A stretch of 34,155 nucleotides of DNA from Chloroflexota bacterium (GCA_011523735.1 WTGB01000113.1:1-34155); one strand, 5' to 3'. Shown: positions 6,628 through 16,083, counted from the stretch's first letter. The notes: generated by a model from the letters alone, not told the origin. Numbers and translations: made by a program.

Positions 6628-9408
6628 CTAAAGAATGTCCAAGGGATCGACATCAATCCGCCAGCCCGCTTCCGGATTCAGCTCCCGCAAAGCGGCGCGT
6701 GGGTCAGGTCCCCGCAGGAGCAGCTGCCAGCGGTACTGTCGGTCAATGCGACCGAAAAAACAGGGCGCTGGTCCGATAAGGCTCGTGCCAGTGAGAGCCT
6801 GCTCCCGCAAAACTTGACGCAATCTGCGCGCGGCGCTTTCCGCCTGCTGCTGGGCGCGGTCTGCATTCCTCGCGCTGAAAACGATGCGCGCCAATCGGCG
6901 AAAAGGCGGATAGCCCAGGCCGCGCCGGTAGCCGAGTTCTCGCTCCGCGAAGCCGGCATAATCATGCATTGCCGCCGCCTGAATGACGTAGTGCTCCGGC
7001 TGGTAAGTTTGCAAGATGACCCGGCCGCCCAGCAGACCGCGACCAGCCCGGCCTGCCACCTGCGTCAAAAGTTGGAAGACGCGCTCGCTGGCGCGATAAT
7101 CGGGCAATGCCAAGCCGAGGTCCGCGCTCACCACAGCGACCAGCGTCACCAGCGGCAGATCCAGCCCTTTGGCGATCATCTGCGTGCCTATCAGCAGATC
7201 CGCCTCGCGCTCGACGAACTGCTCCAGGATCTCGAAGTGCATCTTTGGCGACTTCGCGGTATCAATATCCCAGCGCAAGGTCCTGGCGGCCGGAAACATC
7301 TCTGCCAGCGCCGACTCAACCTGCTGCGTGCCAGCGCCGAAATAACGTATCCGGCTTGATCCGCAATCCGGGCAGGAAGCCGGCTGCGGCTGGCTGGCGC
7401 CACAATGATGGCAGCGCAAGCTGCGATCGAAACGGTGGTAGGTCAATGGTCTGTCGCAGCGCTCGCAGTCAAGGACGTAGCCGCAATCACGGCAGAAGAC
7501 ATAGGTCGCTTGCCCGCGCCGATTCAACAAAAGCATGGCCTGCTCGCCCCGCGCCAACACCTCCACCAGCGCCCCCTGCAACTCCAGGCTGAACATGCTG
7601 GTATTGCCTCGGCGCAACTCCGCCCGCATGTCGATAACACTGACGGAAGGCAATTCGATTGTAAGCGCATCGTCGGCATCCCGGCGGTAGACCGTCTCCA
7701 AGCCGAGCCGGTCGGCTTGCTGCTGAATGCGCTGGCGATGCCCCATGATACGCTTGGGCAGTTGGAGCGCGGTGAACTGTCCTTTCCGTGCCCGCTGCCA
7801 ACTGCCCAGGTCGGGTGTGGCGCTGCCCAGGATGAGCGCCGCGCGATTCCGCTCCGCCAAGAACATCGCGGCTTCGCGCGCATGGTAATGCGGTTCGGTC
7901 ACCCAGGGCGCCTGCTTGTAGCTGGCATCGTGCTCTTCATCAAGCACGATCAAGCCCAGGTCAGGCATTGGCGTAAAGAGCGCCGACCGCGTGCCGACAA
8001 TCACTTTGATGACGCCGGCTCGAGCCCGCTGCCAGGTGTCGTAGCGCTCGCCCATAGGCAGGCTGCCATGCACGAGCGCCACCTGACCGGGAAAGCGCTC
8101 CGATACGCGCCGGACCGTCTGTGGGGTCAAAGCGATCTCCGGCACGAGCAGAATCGCGCTCCGCCCCTGCGCCAGCGCTTCGCCAATAGCACGAAGGTAA
8201 ATCTCGGTTTTCCCGCTGCCGGTCACGCCGTGCAGGAGAAATTGCTCGGATACTTGCCGCGCCAGCGCCGGGCGAACCCGCTCCCAGACCGTCTGTTGGT
8301 CGGGCGTCAGTTTTGGCGCGCTGCTTGGCACAAAGTCAAAGTCTCGCAGCGAATCTCGCCAGACCTGTTCCTCGCGCAGATCCAACAAGCTGGCGCGCAG
8401 CAACTGGTTAATGCGTCCGCGGGTCGCCCCGGTCGCTCGCATTGCCTCGGGCAGCGTAGGCGGTTCCGGCATCTCGGCGATTTGACGCAGGACTTGCTCA
8501 ATGAAAGCGTTGCCGCGCCACTTCCGCAATATTTCTTCGATGCGTTCCGGCGCCGCCTCAAGGATGACCAGGTCTTGCTCGCCCGATTCAGTCGGCTCAA
8601 TGAAAACGAGCCCTTCGTCGATCAGCCGCTTGAGGGGCGCGCGGGACTTCGCGCCGACTAGCGCCAGCGCATCGCGAACCCCGATGGCGTCTTCGTCTCG
8701 TTCCGCGATCGCCTGCAGCAGATCGGCATACGCGACCCGTTTAATCACACGTTTGACCAGCGCGGGTATCTCTTCAACTGTGTATTGGGGATACAGGCGT
8801 TTGACCGTCTTCTTTCGCGCGGAGGGCGGCGCCAGCACTAATTCAATCGAGACCATGTCGGCAGCAGCCAGCCGCTCAAGTTCCGCTTCGACAGGCTGTT
8901 TGGGGAAAGTTCGCTTCAATTGGCTCAGCCTGCGGGGACCTCTGTCGCGCAAGCTAATCAAGAGGCGCTGCCGCAGGGGCAAGACGACTTTGGGGTCAGC
9001 GCCGGGCAAAATCATCTGCTTCGGCTGTTCAACATCTGATTTCTCGGCGACAAAGTGAAACAGTTGGTCGGACTTGCCGGCAAAGCCAGGCGGCAGCATC
9101 AACCAGATACAAGCGCCTATTGGCGACAGCGTGGTCTCGCTCAGCCATGAAGCCAGGTCGAGATAAGTTTCGGACAGCACCGGTTCCGGATCCAGCAGCT
9201 CGATAATCGGCTTGGTCTGCGGGATATCGGTCTCGTCGCGGAAAGCGAGGATCACAGCCGGCTGCATCGCCACGCCGAACTCCACCCGCACCAGGCATCC
9301 GGGCGCCAGGTTATCTTCCAAGCCCTTAGGGATATGGTAGGTGAAGGTCTTGCGCGCCGGCACATTGAGCGCGACCTCGGCGTATCGCATCGCCTGCGTC
9401 CCTGTCAT
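6628..9408 (-). CDS. priA: Primosomal protein N' (replication restart helicase PriA)
   Basis: A 926-residue 3'-to-5' DNA helicase that recognises stalled forks and reloads the replisome. Domains in order: an N-terminal 3'-DNA-binding domain (RYAEVALNVPARKTFTYHIP, then RVEFG), a winged-helix region, Walker A GVTGSGKTE at about residue 392-400, and a DEEH Walker B (LIVLDEEHDASYK) near 489. A zinc-binding set of paired cysteines (CRDCGY, CERCDRP, CHHCGAS, CPDCGS) lies at about 636-685. Helicase motifs IV-VI follow (GTQMIAKGLDLP, LLTQVAGRAGRG). It is longer than E. coli PriA (732), in part through an Arg/Gln-rich insertion near residues 550-580 before VSVIDMRAEL. The ATG at 9408 has AGGACG upstream. 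The opposite strand holds several long open frames that are only shadows of this gene. Confidence 0.97.
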   Translation of the reverse strand: MTGTQAMRYAEVALNVPARKTFTYHIPKGLEDNLAPGCLVRVEFGVAMQPAVILAFRDETDIPQTKPIIELLDPEPVLSETYLDLASWLSETTLSPIGACIWLMLPPGFAGKSDQLFHFVAEKSDVEQPKQMILPGADPKVVLPLRQRLLISLRDRGPRRLSQLKRTFPKQPVEAELERLAAADMVSIELVLAPPSARKKTVKRLYPQYTVEEIPALVKRVIKRVAYADLLQAIAERDEDAIGVRDALALVGAKSRAPLKRLIDEGLVFIEPTESGEQDLVILEAAPERIEEILRKWRGNAFIEQVLRQIAEMPEPPTLPEAMRATGATRGRINQLLRASLLDLREEQVWRDSLRDFDFVPSSAPKLTPDQQTVWERVRPALARQVSEQFLLHGVTGSGKTEIYLRAIGEALAQGRSAILLVPEIALTPQTVRRVSERFPGQVALVHGSLPMGERYDTWQRARAGVIKVIVGTRSALFTPMPDLGLIVLDEEHDASYKQAPWVTEPHYHAREAAMFLAERNRAALILGSATPDLGSWQRARKGQFTALQLPKRIMGHRQRIQQQADRLGLETVYRRDADDALTIELPSVSVIDMRAELRRGNTSMFSLELQGALVEVLARGEQAMLLLNRRGQATYVFCRDCGYVLDCERCDRPLTYHRFDRSLRCHHCGASQPQPASCPDCGSSRIRYFGAGTQQVESALAEMFPAARTLRWDIDTAKSPKMHFEILEQFVEREADLLIGTQMIAKGLDLPLVTLVAVVSADLGLALPDYRASERVFQLLTQVAGRAGRGLLGGRVILQTYQPEHYVIQAAAMHDYAGFAERELGYRRGLGYPPFRRLARIVFSARNADRAQQQAESAARRLRQVLREQALTGTSLIGPAPCFFGRIDRQYRWQLLLRGPDPRAALRELNPEAGWRIDVDPLDIL

Positions 9409-9515
9409 GAGTCGTCCTGCGGGAGCACAATTTTACGGCATCTCGTCCAAGCCAACAATCACTTCGCTGAAGTTTTCACGACTGTCCTGTCACCGCATTA
9501 TTCGCTATCATTCAG

Positions 9516-10373
9516 ATGATGACGCTGCGAGATTCACAGCCTATGAACGACACCCAAGCTCTGCCCGCGCCGCTATGCCAGCGCATCCTCCGCCACTTTG
9601 GCCTGCCAAGCGATTCGCCGCCGAATCTAGACACGCTGCGTCAACTGGTCGAGAGTTATACGCGGACCGTGCCCTGGGAGAGCGCCTCGCGTATCGTACG
9701 CCGCGCGCGTCATGCCGAATCAGCGGATTGCATCTTGCTGGGCGAAGCATTCTGGGAGAGCCATTTTGAGCATGACACCGGCGGGACCTGCTATGAAAGC
9801 AACTACGCTTTTTTCGGCTTGCTGCTACGCCTGGGCTACGAGGGCTATCTGACAATCAATGATATGGGCGCGTCAATCGGCTGCCACAGCGCCATTGTGG
9901 TCTTGCTGGATGGCTGCAAGTATCTGGTTGACGTCGGCTTTCCCTTATATGCCATCATAGCAATCAACGCGGATCAAGAGACGAAGGCAGAATGCCCAAT
10001 CATGAACTACAGCCTCGTCCCCCATGGCGGCGATCAGTACCGCCTGCGACGAGAGCTTGGCTCGCGCGACCACAGCTTCACCCTGCATGACCGGCCGGTG
10101 GGCGACGTTGCGTATCGCGCCATCGGCATCCACGATTATCGTCATGATGGCGGGCAGTTTCTCAATGAAATAGTCATCCATAAAATCGTCGATGAGCAGC
10201 TGTGGCGCTTCCACAGCGATGTGCGCCCGCTGTGTTTGCAGCAGTTTGTCGAGGGCGAGCGGCGCGATCACATGCTGCGTGATGATGCCGCAGGCGCACT
10301 GGCGGAAAAATTCGGAATCGCGCCGGATGTGGTGGCGACGGCAATGACGATTCTAGGTGTCGACGGGATTTAA
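9516..10373 (+). CDS. Arylamine N-acetyltransferase-like protein (NAT fold)
   Basis: A 285-residue cytoplasmic protein. NAT enzymes transfer acetyl or acyl groups from CoA to aromatic amines, hydrazines or polyketide amines through a Cys-His-Asp triad. All three are visible: Cys92 in GGTCYESNYAFFGLLLRLGY, His124 in GCHSAIVVL and Asp139 in YLVDVGFP. Flanking residues differ from classic NATs (usually GGxCxE and HxxxxV), so it may be a distant member or have another acyl donor. Two adjacent ATGs at 9516 and 9519, or one at 9543, could be the start; none has a strong ribosome site, and the longest is given. It is divergent from priA and ends convergent with fbaB across a repeat-filled gap. Confidence 0.75.
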   Translation: MMTLRDSQPMNDTQALPAPLCQRILRHFGLPSDSPPNLDTLRQLVESYTRTVPWESASRIVRRARHAESADCILLGEAFWESHFEHDTGGTCYESNYAFFGLLLRLGYEGYLTINDMGASIGCHSAIVVLLDGCKYLVDVGFPLYAIIAINADQETKAECPIMNYSLVPHGGDQYRLRRELGSRDHSFTLHDRPVGDVAYRAIGIHDYRHDGGQFLNEIVIHKIVDEQLWRFHSDVRPLCLQQFVEGERRDHMLRDDAAGALAEKFGIAPDVVATAMTILGVDGI

Positions 10374-10410
10374 GGTGGACGGAAGGGTGGCGCCGAGGTC
10401 GCTTTTCTAC

Positions 10411-10497
10411 CCCCTCACCCCCGGCCCCTCTCCCACAGGGGGGTGCGCGTAGACGCAGCACTTCGAGAGGGGTGACGCTTCGCGCGAGGTTAGGGTG
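10411..10497. repeat. Imperfect palindromic intergenic element (CCCCTCTC / GAGAGGGG)
   Basis: The gap between the convergent NAT-like gene and fbaB holds a C-rich arm (CCCTCACCCCCGGCCCCTCTC from 10412) and an inverse arm GAGAGGGGTGA from 10465, then AGGTTAGGGTG. CCCCTCTC (10425-10432) pairs perfectly with GAGAGGGG (10465-10472). This type of C-rich intergenic palindrome is often dispersed in bacterial chromosomes; only one copy is in this window. Confidence 0.55.
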
Positions 10498-10501
10498 TGT
10501 T

Positions 10502-10529
10502 GGCGAGCTACCCATCGGGTCGCCCCTAC
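10502..10529. repeat. Diverged copy of the GTAG-hairpin repeat
   Basis: GGCGA and TCGCC arms with an inner CCC-ATC-GGG hairpin, ending in the conserved CGCCCCTAC. It is 3 bp longer than the four 25-bp copies at 23, 67, 22737 and 22798. It lies between convergent gene ends, a usual place for such elements. Confidence 0.7.
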
Positions 10530-10554
10530 AAAATTGTTGAACACGATAAGCGAC

Positions 10555-11646
10555 TCAGGCGATCGTCACGCCCTCGTCGAGATAGACATCCTGAATCGCG
10601 TTTAGCAGCCGCGCCCCTTCCGCCATGGGGCGCTGGAAGGCTTTGCGGCCGCTGATCAAGCCCATGCCGCCGGCGCGTTTGTTGATCACCGCCGTTTTTA
10701 CCGCTTCGGCGAAGTCATTCGCGCCGCTCGCGCCGCCCGAACTGATCAAACCGACCTTGCCCATATAGCCATTCGCGACTTGATAGCGCGTCAAGTCAAT
10801 CGGATGGTCGCTGGATAACTCGCTGTAAATCCGCTCATCCAGCTTGCCATAGGACGAGTCACCGCTGTTCAGCGCCTTGTAGCCGCCGGTATGCGTCGGC
10901 AGCTTCTGCTTGACGATATCGGCGCCCAGCGTCACGCCGAGGTGATTGGCTTGTCCGGTGAGATCAGCGCTCGATTCGTGATTGACGCCGTTTACCGTGA
11001 AAGCCGGATTGCGCATATAACACCAAAGGATAGTCGCCATGCCCAGTTCATGAGCATAGGCGAAAGCTTCCGCCACCTCGACCATCTGCCGATTCGAATC
11101 TTCCGAGCCAAAATAGACCGTCGCGCCGACAGCGACCGCGCCCATATCCCAAGCTTGCTGAATGGTGCCGAACATGATCTGCTCGTGCGTGTTCGGATGG
11201 GTGACCAATTCATTGTGATTGACCTTGACGAGGAAGGGGATGCGATGGGCGTAGCGGCGGGCGGTCATGCCGAGTACGCCGAAGGTCGACGCCACCGCGT
11301 TGCAGCCGCCCTCCAGCGCCAGCTCGATAATCTTGGCCGGATCGAAATAAGCCGGGTTGGCGGCGAAAGAAGCGCCGGCCGAATGTTCGATACCTTGATC
11401 GACGGGCAAAATCGAGACATAGCCCGTGCCGCCCAATCGGCCGCTGTCATAAATCTGCTGCAAGCTGCGGATGACCTGCGGGTTGCGGTCGCTATCCAGC
11501 CAGACGCGCTCGACGAAGTCCGGTCCCGGCAGCGCCAGTTCCTCGCGCGGGATGGTATGTGATACGTGATTCAAGAGATATTCGGCTTCATCGCCCAGGT
11601 AATCTGCGATGCTGACCCGGCGAATATCCGCTGTTGCTAGCGCCAT
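10555..11646 (-). CDS. fbaB: Class I fructose-bisphosphate aldolase, FbaB (DhnA) type
   Basis: A 363-residue enzyme that splits fructose 1,6-bisphosphate into dihydroxyacetone phosphate and glyceraldehyde 3-phosphate (or the reverse) using a Schiff-base lysine. It resembles E. coli FbaB over its full length: [16 protein letters not shown] [20 protein letters not shown] (about 74-93), [14 protein letters not shown] (about 132-145), [11 protein letters not shown] (about 226-236), GADIVKQK (about 241-248, with Lys246 the probable Schiff-base residue) and [18 protein letters not shown] near the C-terminus. The ATG at 11646 has AAGGAC upstream. It is a single gene, convergent with the NAT-like gene. 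Central carbon metabolism; no metal is needed. Confidence 0.97.
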   Translation of the reverse strand: MALATADIRRVSIADYLGDEAEYLLNHVSHTIPREELALPGPDFVERVWLDSDRNPQVIRSLQQIYDSGRLGGTGYVSILPVDQGIEHSAGASFAANPAYFDPAKIIELALEGGCNAVASTFGVLGMTARRYAHRIPFLVKVNHNELVTHPNTHEQIMFGTIQQAWDMGAVAVGATVYFGSEDSNRQMVEVAEAFAYAHELGMATILWCYMRNPAFTVNGVNHESSADLTGQANHLGVTLGADIVKQKLPTHTGGYKALNSGDSSYGKLDERIYSELSSDHPIDLTRYQVANGYMGKVGLISSGGASGANDFAEAVKTAVINKRAGGMGLISGRKAFQRPMAEGARLLNAIQDVYLDEGVTIA

Positions 11647-11810
11647 GGCATTGTCCTTGGAAACTCAAACGCTAATCCCTAGCGATTATAGCAGCTATCC
11701 CGGCATATCTCCCGCCCGAGCTGCGACAAAGATCCTATATCCTTGCCAGCAGCTATAACTGGCGCAGGCATTGTGTTATCGTTGTCCAAACTATTGAAGG
11801 AATCCATACA

Positions 11811-12395
11811 GTGCCGATACCAAAGCCGGCTACACTCGAGCAATTGCGACAAGCCGCCGAAGCCCGCGATCCCGAACGCTGCCAATTCCTGCTCAAGTCC
11901 CTCTTTATGGAGATGGAGTTCTATCTGGCGCTGGCGGTCGTCATCGAACGGGCGCGGTCCTTCCTCGATACCTTCGAGCTTTATTATCCCGATGGCGCAT
12001 TCGCGCGGCAGATTCTGATGCAAATGGTGAATACCGGCACAGCGCCCGCCCGCCTGCCGCCGGAAGCCCTGCGCGACTTCGATTTTCCCGGCGCGGCGAA
12101 TTATATGAAAGCGCTGTCCGACTTGGCGCATGCCCTTCAGCAAGGTCCGCTGCCACCGCGCATCGGCTACCTGGTCAGCGCGACCGTCAACGCGATCATG
12201 GCGGAATTGGTCGAGCATTATTATGGGCGCCGACCGGAGGCTTGGGAGCGCGCGCGAAAGCAGCCCGACGATCCTGCCGCGAGAGAAATCGCCTATGCTT
12301 TCTGGACGGACGAGGAAGTCGCCCTGCTCGATACCGACGACTGGCTGCAAGTCGCCGATAGCATCGCGCGGCATACACAGCGTCAATACCGCTAG
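11811..12395 (+). CDS. Hypothetical helical protein
   Basis: A 194-residue cytoplasmic protein I do not recognise. It starts with GTG at 11811 after GAAGGAA. It is almost wholly alpha-helical by composition, with no signal peptide or membrane helix: a first helical pair (about 6-55, RQAAEARDPERCQFLLKS), a Pro-rich turn (TAPARLPPEALRDFDFP, about 74-90) and a second helical block (about 92-135). The acidic C-terminal part has WTDEEVALLDTDDWLQVAD. The gene is upstream of the PhyH-type dioxygenase with a 45-nt gap and probably shares its transcript. Codon use and GC content match the neighbours, so it looks native. Confidence 0.6.
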   Translation: MPIPKPATLEQLRQAAEARDPERCQFLLKSLFMEMEFYLALAVVIERARSFLDTFELYYPDGAFARQILMQMVNTGTAPARLPPEALRDFDFPGAANYMKALSDLAHALQQGPLPPRIGYLVSATVNAIMAELVEHYYGRRPEAWERARKQPDDPAAREIAYAFWTDEEVALLDTDDWLQVADSIARHTQRQYR

Positions 12396-12440
12396 CGCGC
12401 GGCGCGTGTTAAACTATCGTGGCGAAGCGGAGCGTGTCCC

Positions 12441-13283
12441 ATGAGCCTTGACCACTATGGCGCCGAAGCGCCGCCGGCCGGTCTTTACCAATACCGCGAC
12501 CAGATCACGACTGGCATTGACGGCTTCGGCGCTGTCACAGATGCCGATATCGAAGCATTTCACGCGCTGGGATTCATGGTGATTCACAAAGCCATCGACG
12601 GCGCCGGCATTGAGTCAGCGCGCGGGAGCCTCCGCGATCTCATCTTGCGGCGTGATGCAGACAATATCATGTTCGAGTCCGCCGTTGGACCGGGCTTTGC
12701 TGATTTGCCCGATGAAGAGCGGCTCGACAGCGTTCGCAAAATGATGCCGATCATCCCCTTTGACCGCCGGCTCAAAGCGGCGGCTGAGAAGCCCGAACTG
12801 CTCGCTCTAATTGAGCGAATCATGGGCGAAGCGCCGGCTCTGTCGCAAGACATGGCGCTGCTGAAACCGCCACGCATCGGCCGCGAGAAACCCTGGCATC
12901 AAGACATGGCTTACTTCGATTTTCCGGCTGATGCCACCGTCGTCGGCGCCTGGATCGCCCTGGATGAAGCGCTGCCCGAAAACGGCTGCATGATGGTCAT
13001 ACCCGGCAGCCACCACAGCGGTCCAACGCTGCATTGGACCCGGCGCGACTGGCAAATTTGCGACACTGATGTGCAGGTGGGGCGGAGCCTGGCTATCCCC
13101 TTGCCGCCCGGCGGTTGCCTGCTCTTCCACTGCTTGCTGCATCATGGCACCCCGCCGAGCCGCTCGAACCGACGGCGCTGGGCGCTGCAATTCCACTATC
13201 GCCCCCATAGCCTCAAGCCTCTGCCCAACAGCAACTATCGCATGAGCGTCTTCGGCGCAGACGGCAAGGACGCGTCCTGTTAG
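12441..13283 (+). CDS. Phytanoyl-CoA dioxygenase (PhyH) family protein
   Basis: A 280-residue Fe(II)/2-oxoglutarate oxygenase; bacterial members hydroxylate diverse small molecules rather than phytanoyl-CoA. The double-stranded beta-helix iron site is visible: His153 and Asp155 in KPWHQDMAYFDF, and the distal His at about 234 in LLFHCLLHHGTPPS, with the 2-oxoglutarate-binding Arg at 244-246 in SNRRRWALQFHYRP. GCMMVIPGSHHSGP (about 182-195) is the typical family loop. The ATG at 12441 follows GCGGAGCG. It sits between an unknown helical protein and a small membrane protein, probably one operon. The substrate cannot be read from the sequence. Confidence 0.85.
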   Translation: MSLDHYGAEAPPAGLYQYRDQITTGIDGFGAVTDADIEAFHALGFMVIHKAIDGAGIESARGSLRDLILRRDADNIMFESAVGPGFADLPDEERLDSVRKMMPIIPFDRRLKAAAEKPELLALIERIMGEAPALSQDMALLKPPRIGREKPWHQDMAYFDFPADATVVGAWIALDEALPENGCMMVIPGSHHSGPTLHWTRRDWQICDTDVQVGRSLAIPLPPGGCLLFHCLLHHGTPPSRSNRRRWALQFHYRPHSLKPLPNSNYRMSVFGADGKDASC

Positions 13284-13300
13284 ACTGGCTCGGAGCGACT

Positions 13301-13600
13301 ATGACCATCCTCGTTTTTTTCATCTTTAACCTGCTGCTGATGGGCGCTGTCTTTCTCTATGGCATGTATCAATTCATGCAGGTCGAGGAGAAACGCAAGC
13401 GCCGGGATCTGCTGGCTCACGTGGCGCTGGACGAAGCTGAACTATCCGCGCTCTTGCAGGCGCAGCGATACGACGAGGCGCTCTCAAGGCTCATGCAGCA
13501 GGCGGATGTCGACCGCTTCACTGCCCAATCCGCCCTTGAGCAATGGACTAACTCCGCTCAAACCGCGCAAGATCTCCACGCAACACTTCGCCGGGGATAA
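13301..13600 (+). CDS. Small single-pass membrane protein
   Basis: A 99-residue protein: one N-terminal hydrophobic helix (residues 3-26, ILVFFIFNLLLMGAVFLYGM), then a basic stretch EEKRKRRD at about 34-41 that would hold the rest in the cytoplasm, then a soluble helical domain to residue 99. The start at 13301 has GGAG five bases upstream, 17 nt after the dioxygenase stop, so it is likely cotranscribed. I do not recognise the soluble part (DEAELSALLQAQRYDEALSR), whose helix-turn-helix hairpin looks like a half TPR. Its stop is 43 bp from the convergent glycosyltransferase gene. Confidence 0.6.
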   Translation: MTILVFFIFNLLLMGAVFLYGMYQFMQVEEKRKRRDLLAHVALDEAELSALLQAQRYDEALSRLMQQADVDRFTAQSALEQWTNSAQTAQDLHATLRRG

Positions 13601-13643
13601 ATGCAGGGGCCTACCTTGTGTCGTCCACAGGTCGCCTGATCAC

Positions 13644-14837
13644 TCAAGCCAAGCGAATATGCGCCAGTATCTTCTGCGCGCGAGCCTCCCAGGTATAGTC
13701 CGCCAAGGCGCGTTCGCGGGCGCGCCTGCCCAGCTGCCTGCGCAGCTCCGGGTCATCGCGGAGGCGCTCGAGTGCTTCCGCCCAGGCCGCGCTGTCTTCC
13801 GGCGGGAGCAGCAGCGCTGTTTCGCCATCGCTGACCACATCGGACCAGGCGGGTAAATCCGAAGCGACGATTGCCCGGCCCGCCGCCATATACTCGAAGA
13901 GCTTCAGCGGCGAGGTGTAATAGGCGAACTGCGTCCTAGCTGGATGCGGCATGGCGCAGACATCCATCATTCTTAAGTGCTGGACGACTTCGCTCGGCGG
14001 CGCCTGACCGACATAGTGGAAACACTCAGCATCCAATCCCAATTGAAGCCAGCGTCCCCGCAAGCTCTCCACCAAGTCCGCCGGTCCGCCAAGCAGCAGC
14101 AGATGCGCGCCATCAACCCGCGCCAAAGCCTCAATCAAATTGCCTAAGCCCTTGTCCAAGCCAATCATATGCAGACGGCCCGCATAGCCGACGACGAAGG
14201 CGCTATCGGGCACAACACTGTTGCGGCGCGCTTCAACGCTATCAAGCAGCGTGGAGAAGCGTTCGCGGCGAAAACCATCATGTGCGGCGAGCGTGCGATC
14301 CTGGTCCGCGTTTCGTTCAGCGATCAGATCCTCGCGCAAAGGCTCGGTAATGGCGATCACGCTGCCGACGCCTGCGGCGACGTATCGCTGCAGCGCCGCG
14401 CCCCGTTTCGATGATGCGAACAGATGCGCCTCGTATGCGATCTTGCGCTTTGCCTTCAACCGCGTGAGCAGGGCGAGGATGAGTTCATCGCGGCTGTAAT
14501 AGATATCCGCTCGCGTGAAAAGCAGCAAGAGGGCGCTCACAAGGGCATAGGACAGCAGGAGCGCATAAAATGCCAGGCGCGCGCCCGGTCCATCCGGCGG
14601 GAAGAGTGGGAAGATATCGATGCAGGGGATGCGGCGTATGGTGAATGTCGGGCGCAAACCATAGTAGGCGAAGGGGTCGTCCGCCTTTCGCAGCTCACGT
14701 GTATTCCAGCGCCGCGCCACCCACAGGGTCACCTCGCAGCCGGTTGCGGCGAAGGCATCGCAATTCTCCATGATTTGCAGCCCGTGGGCTTTCTCGGTCG
14801 GCAGGCGCATCAGGGAGATGTAGAGCAGTTTGGGCAT
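13644..14837 (-). CDS. Glycosyltransferase family 4 (GT-B fold)
   Basis: A 397-residue enzyme that transfers a sugar from a nucleotide donor, probably to a cell-surface polymer or lipid. The start at 14837 (MPKLLYISLMRLPTEKAHGL) follows the family pattern of an N-terminal beta strand and lies 10 nt past the upstream MFS stop; a longer frame from 14894 would overlap the MFS gene. The C-terminal half has VGYAGRLH, GGPADLVESLRGR, HYVGQAPPSEV and the donor-binding SPLKLFEYMAAGRAIVASD near residues 305-325, with the E-x7-E-like Glu region. A hydrophobic stretch at about 93-115 may associate with the membrane. It is in a two-gene unit with the Fsr-like exporter. Confidence 0.88.
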   Translation of the reverse strand: MPKLLYISLMRLPTEKAHGLQIMENCDAFAATGCEVTLWVARRWNTRELRKADDPFAYYGLRPTFTIRRIPCIDIFPLFPPDGPGARLAFYALLLSYALVSALLLLFTRADIYYSRDELILALLTRLKAKRKIAYEAHLFASSKRGAALQRYVAAGVGSVIAITEPLREDLIAERNADQDRTLAAHDGFRRERFSTLLDSVEARRNSVVPDSAFVVGYAGRLHMIGLDKGLGNLIEALARVDGAHLLLLGGPADLVESLRGRWLQLGLDAECFHYVGQAPPSEVVQHLRMMDVCAMPHPARTQFAYYTSPLKLFEYMAAGRAIVASDLPAWSDVVSDGETALLLPPEDSAAWAEALERLRDDPELRRQLGRRARERALADYTWEARAQKILAHIRLA

Positions 14838-14847
14838 GTGGCTTGCC

Positions 14848-16083
14848 CTAAGCGCTCGCCTGCCGCGGCAGCAGCATGCTGAGCAAGCCGGCAACCGCGA
14901 TGATTACGGCGACAATCTCAAAGGTCATCGCCAAGCCGATCTGATCCGAAATCGCCCCTATCGCCAGCGAGCCAATCGCGCCCGTGCCGAAGATAAAGCC
15001 CAGGATCGCGCCCGAGGCGAAACCCTTGCGCATGGGGATCAAATCTTGAGCCATCACCACGATCAGGCTGTGCGCGCCGCCGGACAGACCACCAGCCGCC
15101 ATCGCCAGGAAGAAGGCGAAAGCGCCTTCGTGGGCGGGCAGCAGGAAGAAGGCCGGCGCCGAAAGGATCATGCTCAACATCATCACCTTGCGGCGGTCAA
15201 AACGGTCCGCCAGGCGCCCGAAGAGCAAACCGGATAATCCGGACGCGATCCAGTAGGAACTGGTGATTGTGCCATATGCGGCTGGACTCCAGCCCTTCTG
15301 TTCAAAGAGCAGCGGCACGAAAGCCACCGACCCCTGTTGACCCAGGCCGCGCAGAATCACGACCAAGCCGAGGATGACAAAAGCCAGCAGCGGGAAATGC
15401 TGTTTCGCGCCATTTTCCCGCTCGGATTTTAGCTTGTCCTGCGCCGCATGATGTTCATGGCTTTTGGGGATGCTCGTCCACATGAGCACGATGCCAGGGA
15501 TCGATATCAGGGAGAGCAGGACAATCGGCGTAACATTGTCTTGCATGCCGATATTAGCCACGCCGACCAACTCGCCCATGCGGCCAAGCAGATCGGGATT
15601 TGCCTGATCGAGCAGAATGCCGGCGATGGCTGGTCCCAGCGCCAAGCCTGTCTGCCCCAGCAAGAAAAAGATAGCCATGTGAAAGGCTGAGCGCCGCGGG
15701 ACCGATTCGGCCGCGTGCAACGCCCCGACCGGATGCAGAGCCGCGCTGCCGATAGGCGCGATGACCAGGGGGAAGAACATCAGCCAGTATTGCCGCGTAA
15801 GAGCCGCGAGGGCGACGGCGAACGTGAACAAGCCGACATGGAGAAGCAGGCCGAGCGAACCAAGGCGGCGACCGCCGCTGCGATCGGCGCGCAGGCCGAA
15901 GAAGGGCTGTGGCAGCGCGTTGAGCAACTGCGCGATGCCAACCGTCAAGCCAATCTGTATGTTGCTCATCGGCATCATGCCGGCCGCGAGGAAGGTCAGC
16001 ACAACCGGCGTCATGGACGCGAAGATGTCATTGGTCAGATGCCCGATGCAGACCGACCACAGCAGCCGATACTTACGAGGCAT
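14848..16083 (-). CDS. MFS transporter, fosmidomycin-resistance (Fsr)-like
   Basis: A 411-residue, 12-helix MFS protein. The N-terminus has GHLTNDIFASMTPVVLTFL, and the third-helix region has PIGSAALHPVGALHAAE, both like Fsr-type exporters that confer fosmidomycin resistance. FFGLRADRSGGRR (motif A) is near residue 61-73, and LFGRLADRFDRRKVM is the second-half copy. The middle loop (ERENGAKQH region) is charged and cytoplasmic. The ATG at 16083 follows GGAGTTTGACTC. It is the first gene of a unit with the glycosyltransferase downstream (10-nt gap). Export of a small anionic compound is an inference; the substrate is unknown. Confidence 0.85.
   Translation of the reverse strand: MPRKYRLLWSVCIGHLTNDIFASMTPVVLTFLAAGMMPMSNIQIGLTVGIAQLLNALPQPFFGLRADRSGGRRLGSLGLLLHVGLFTFAVALAALTRQYWLMFFPLVIAPIGSAALHPVGALHAAESVPRRSAFHMAIFFLLGQTGLALGPAIAGILLDQANPDLLGRMGELVGVANIGMQDNVTPIVLLSLISIPGIVLMWTSIPKSHEHHAAQDKLKSERENGAKQHFPLLAFVILGLVVILRGLGQQGSVAFVPLLFEQKGWSPAAYGTITSSYWIASGLSGLLFGRLADRFDRRKVMMLSMILSAPAFFLLPAHEGAFAFFLAMAAGGLSGGAHSLIVVMAQDLIPMRKGFASGAILGFIFGTGAIGSLAIGAISDQIGLAMTFEIVAVIIAVAGLLSMLLPRQASA

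Noticed and set aside
7405..8661. 418-residue open frame on the plus strand
   Set aside because: It lies wholly opposite priA, has no motif, and mirrors PriA codons; a shadow of the minus-strand gene.
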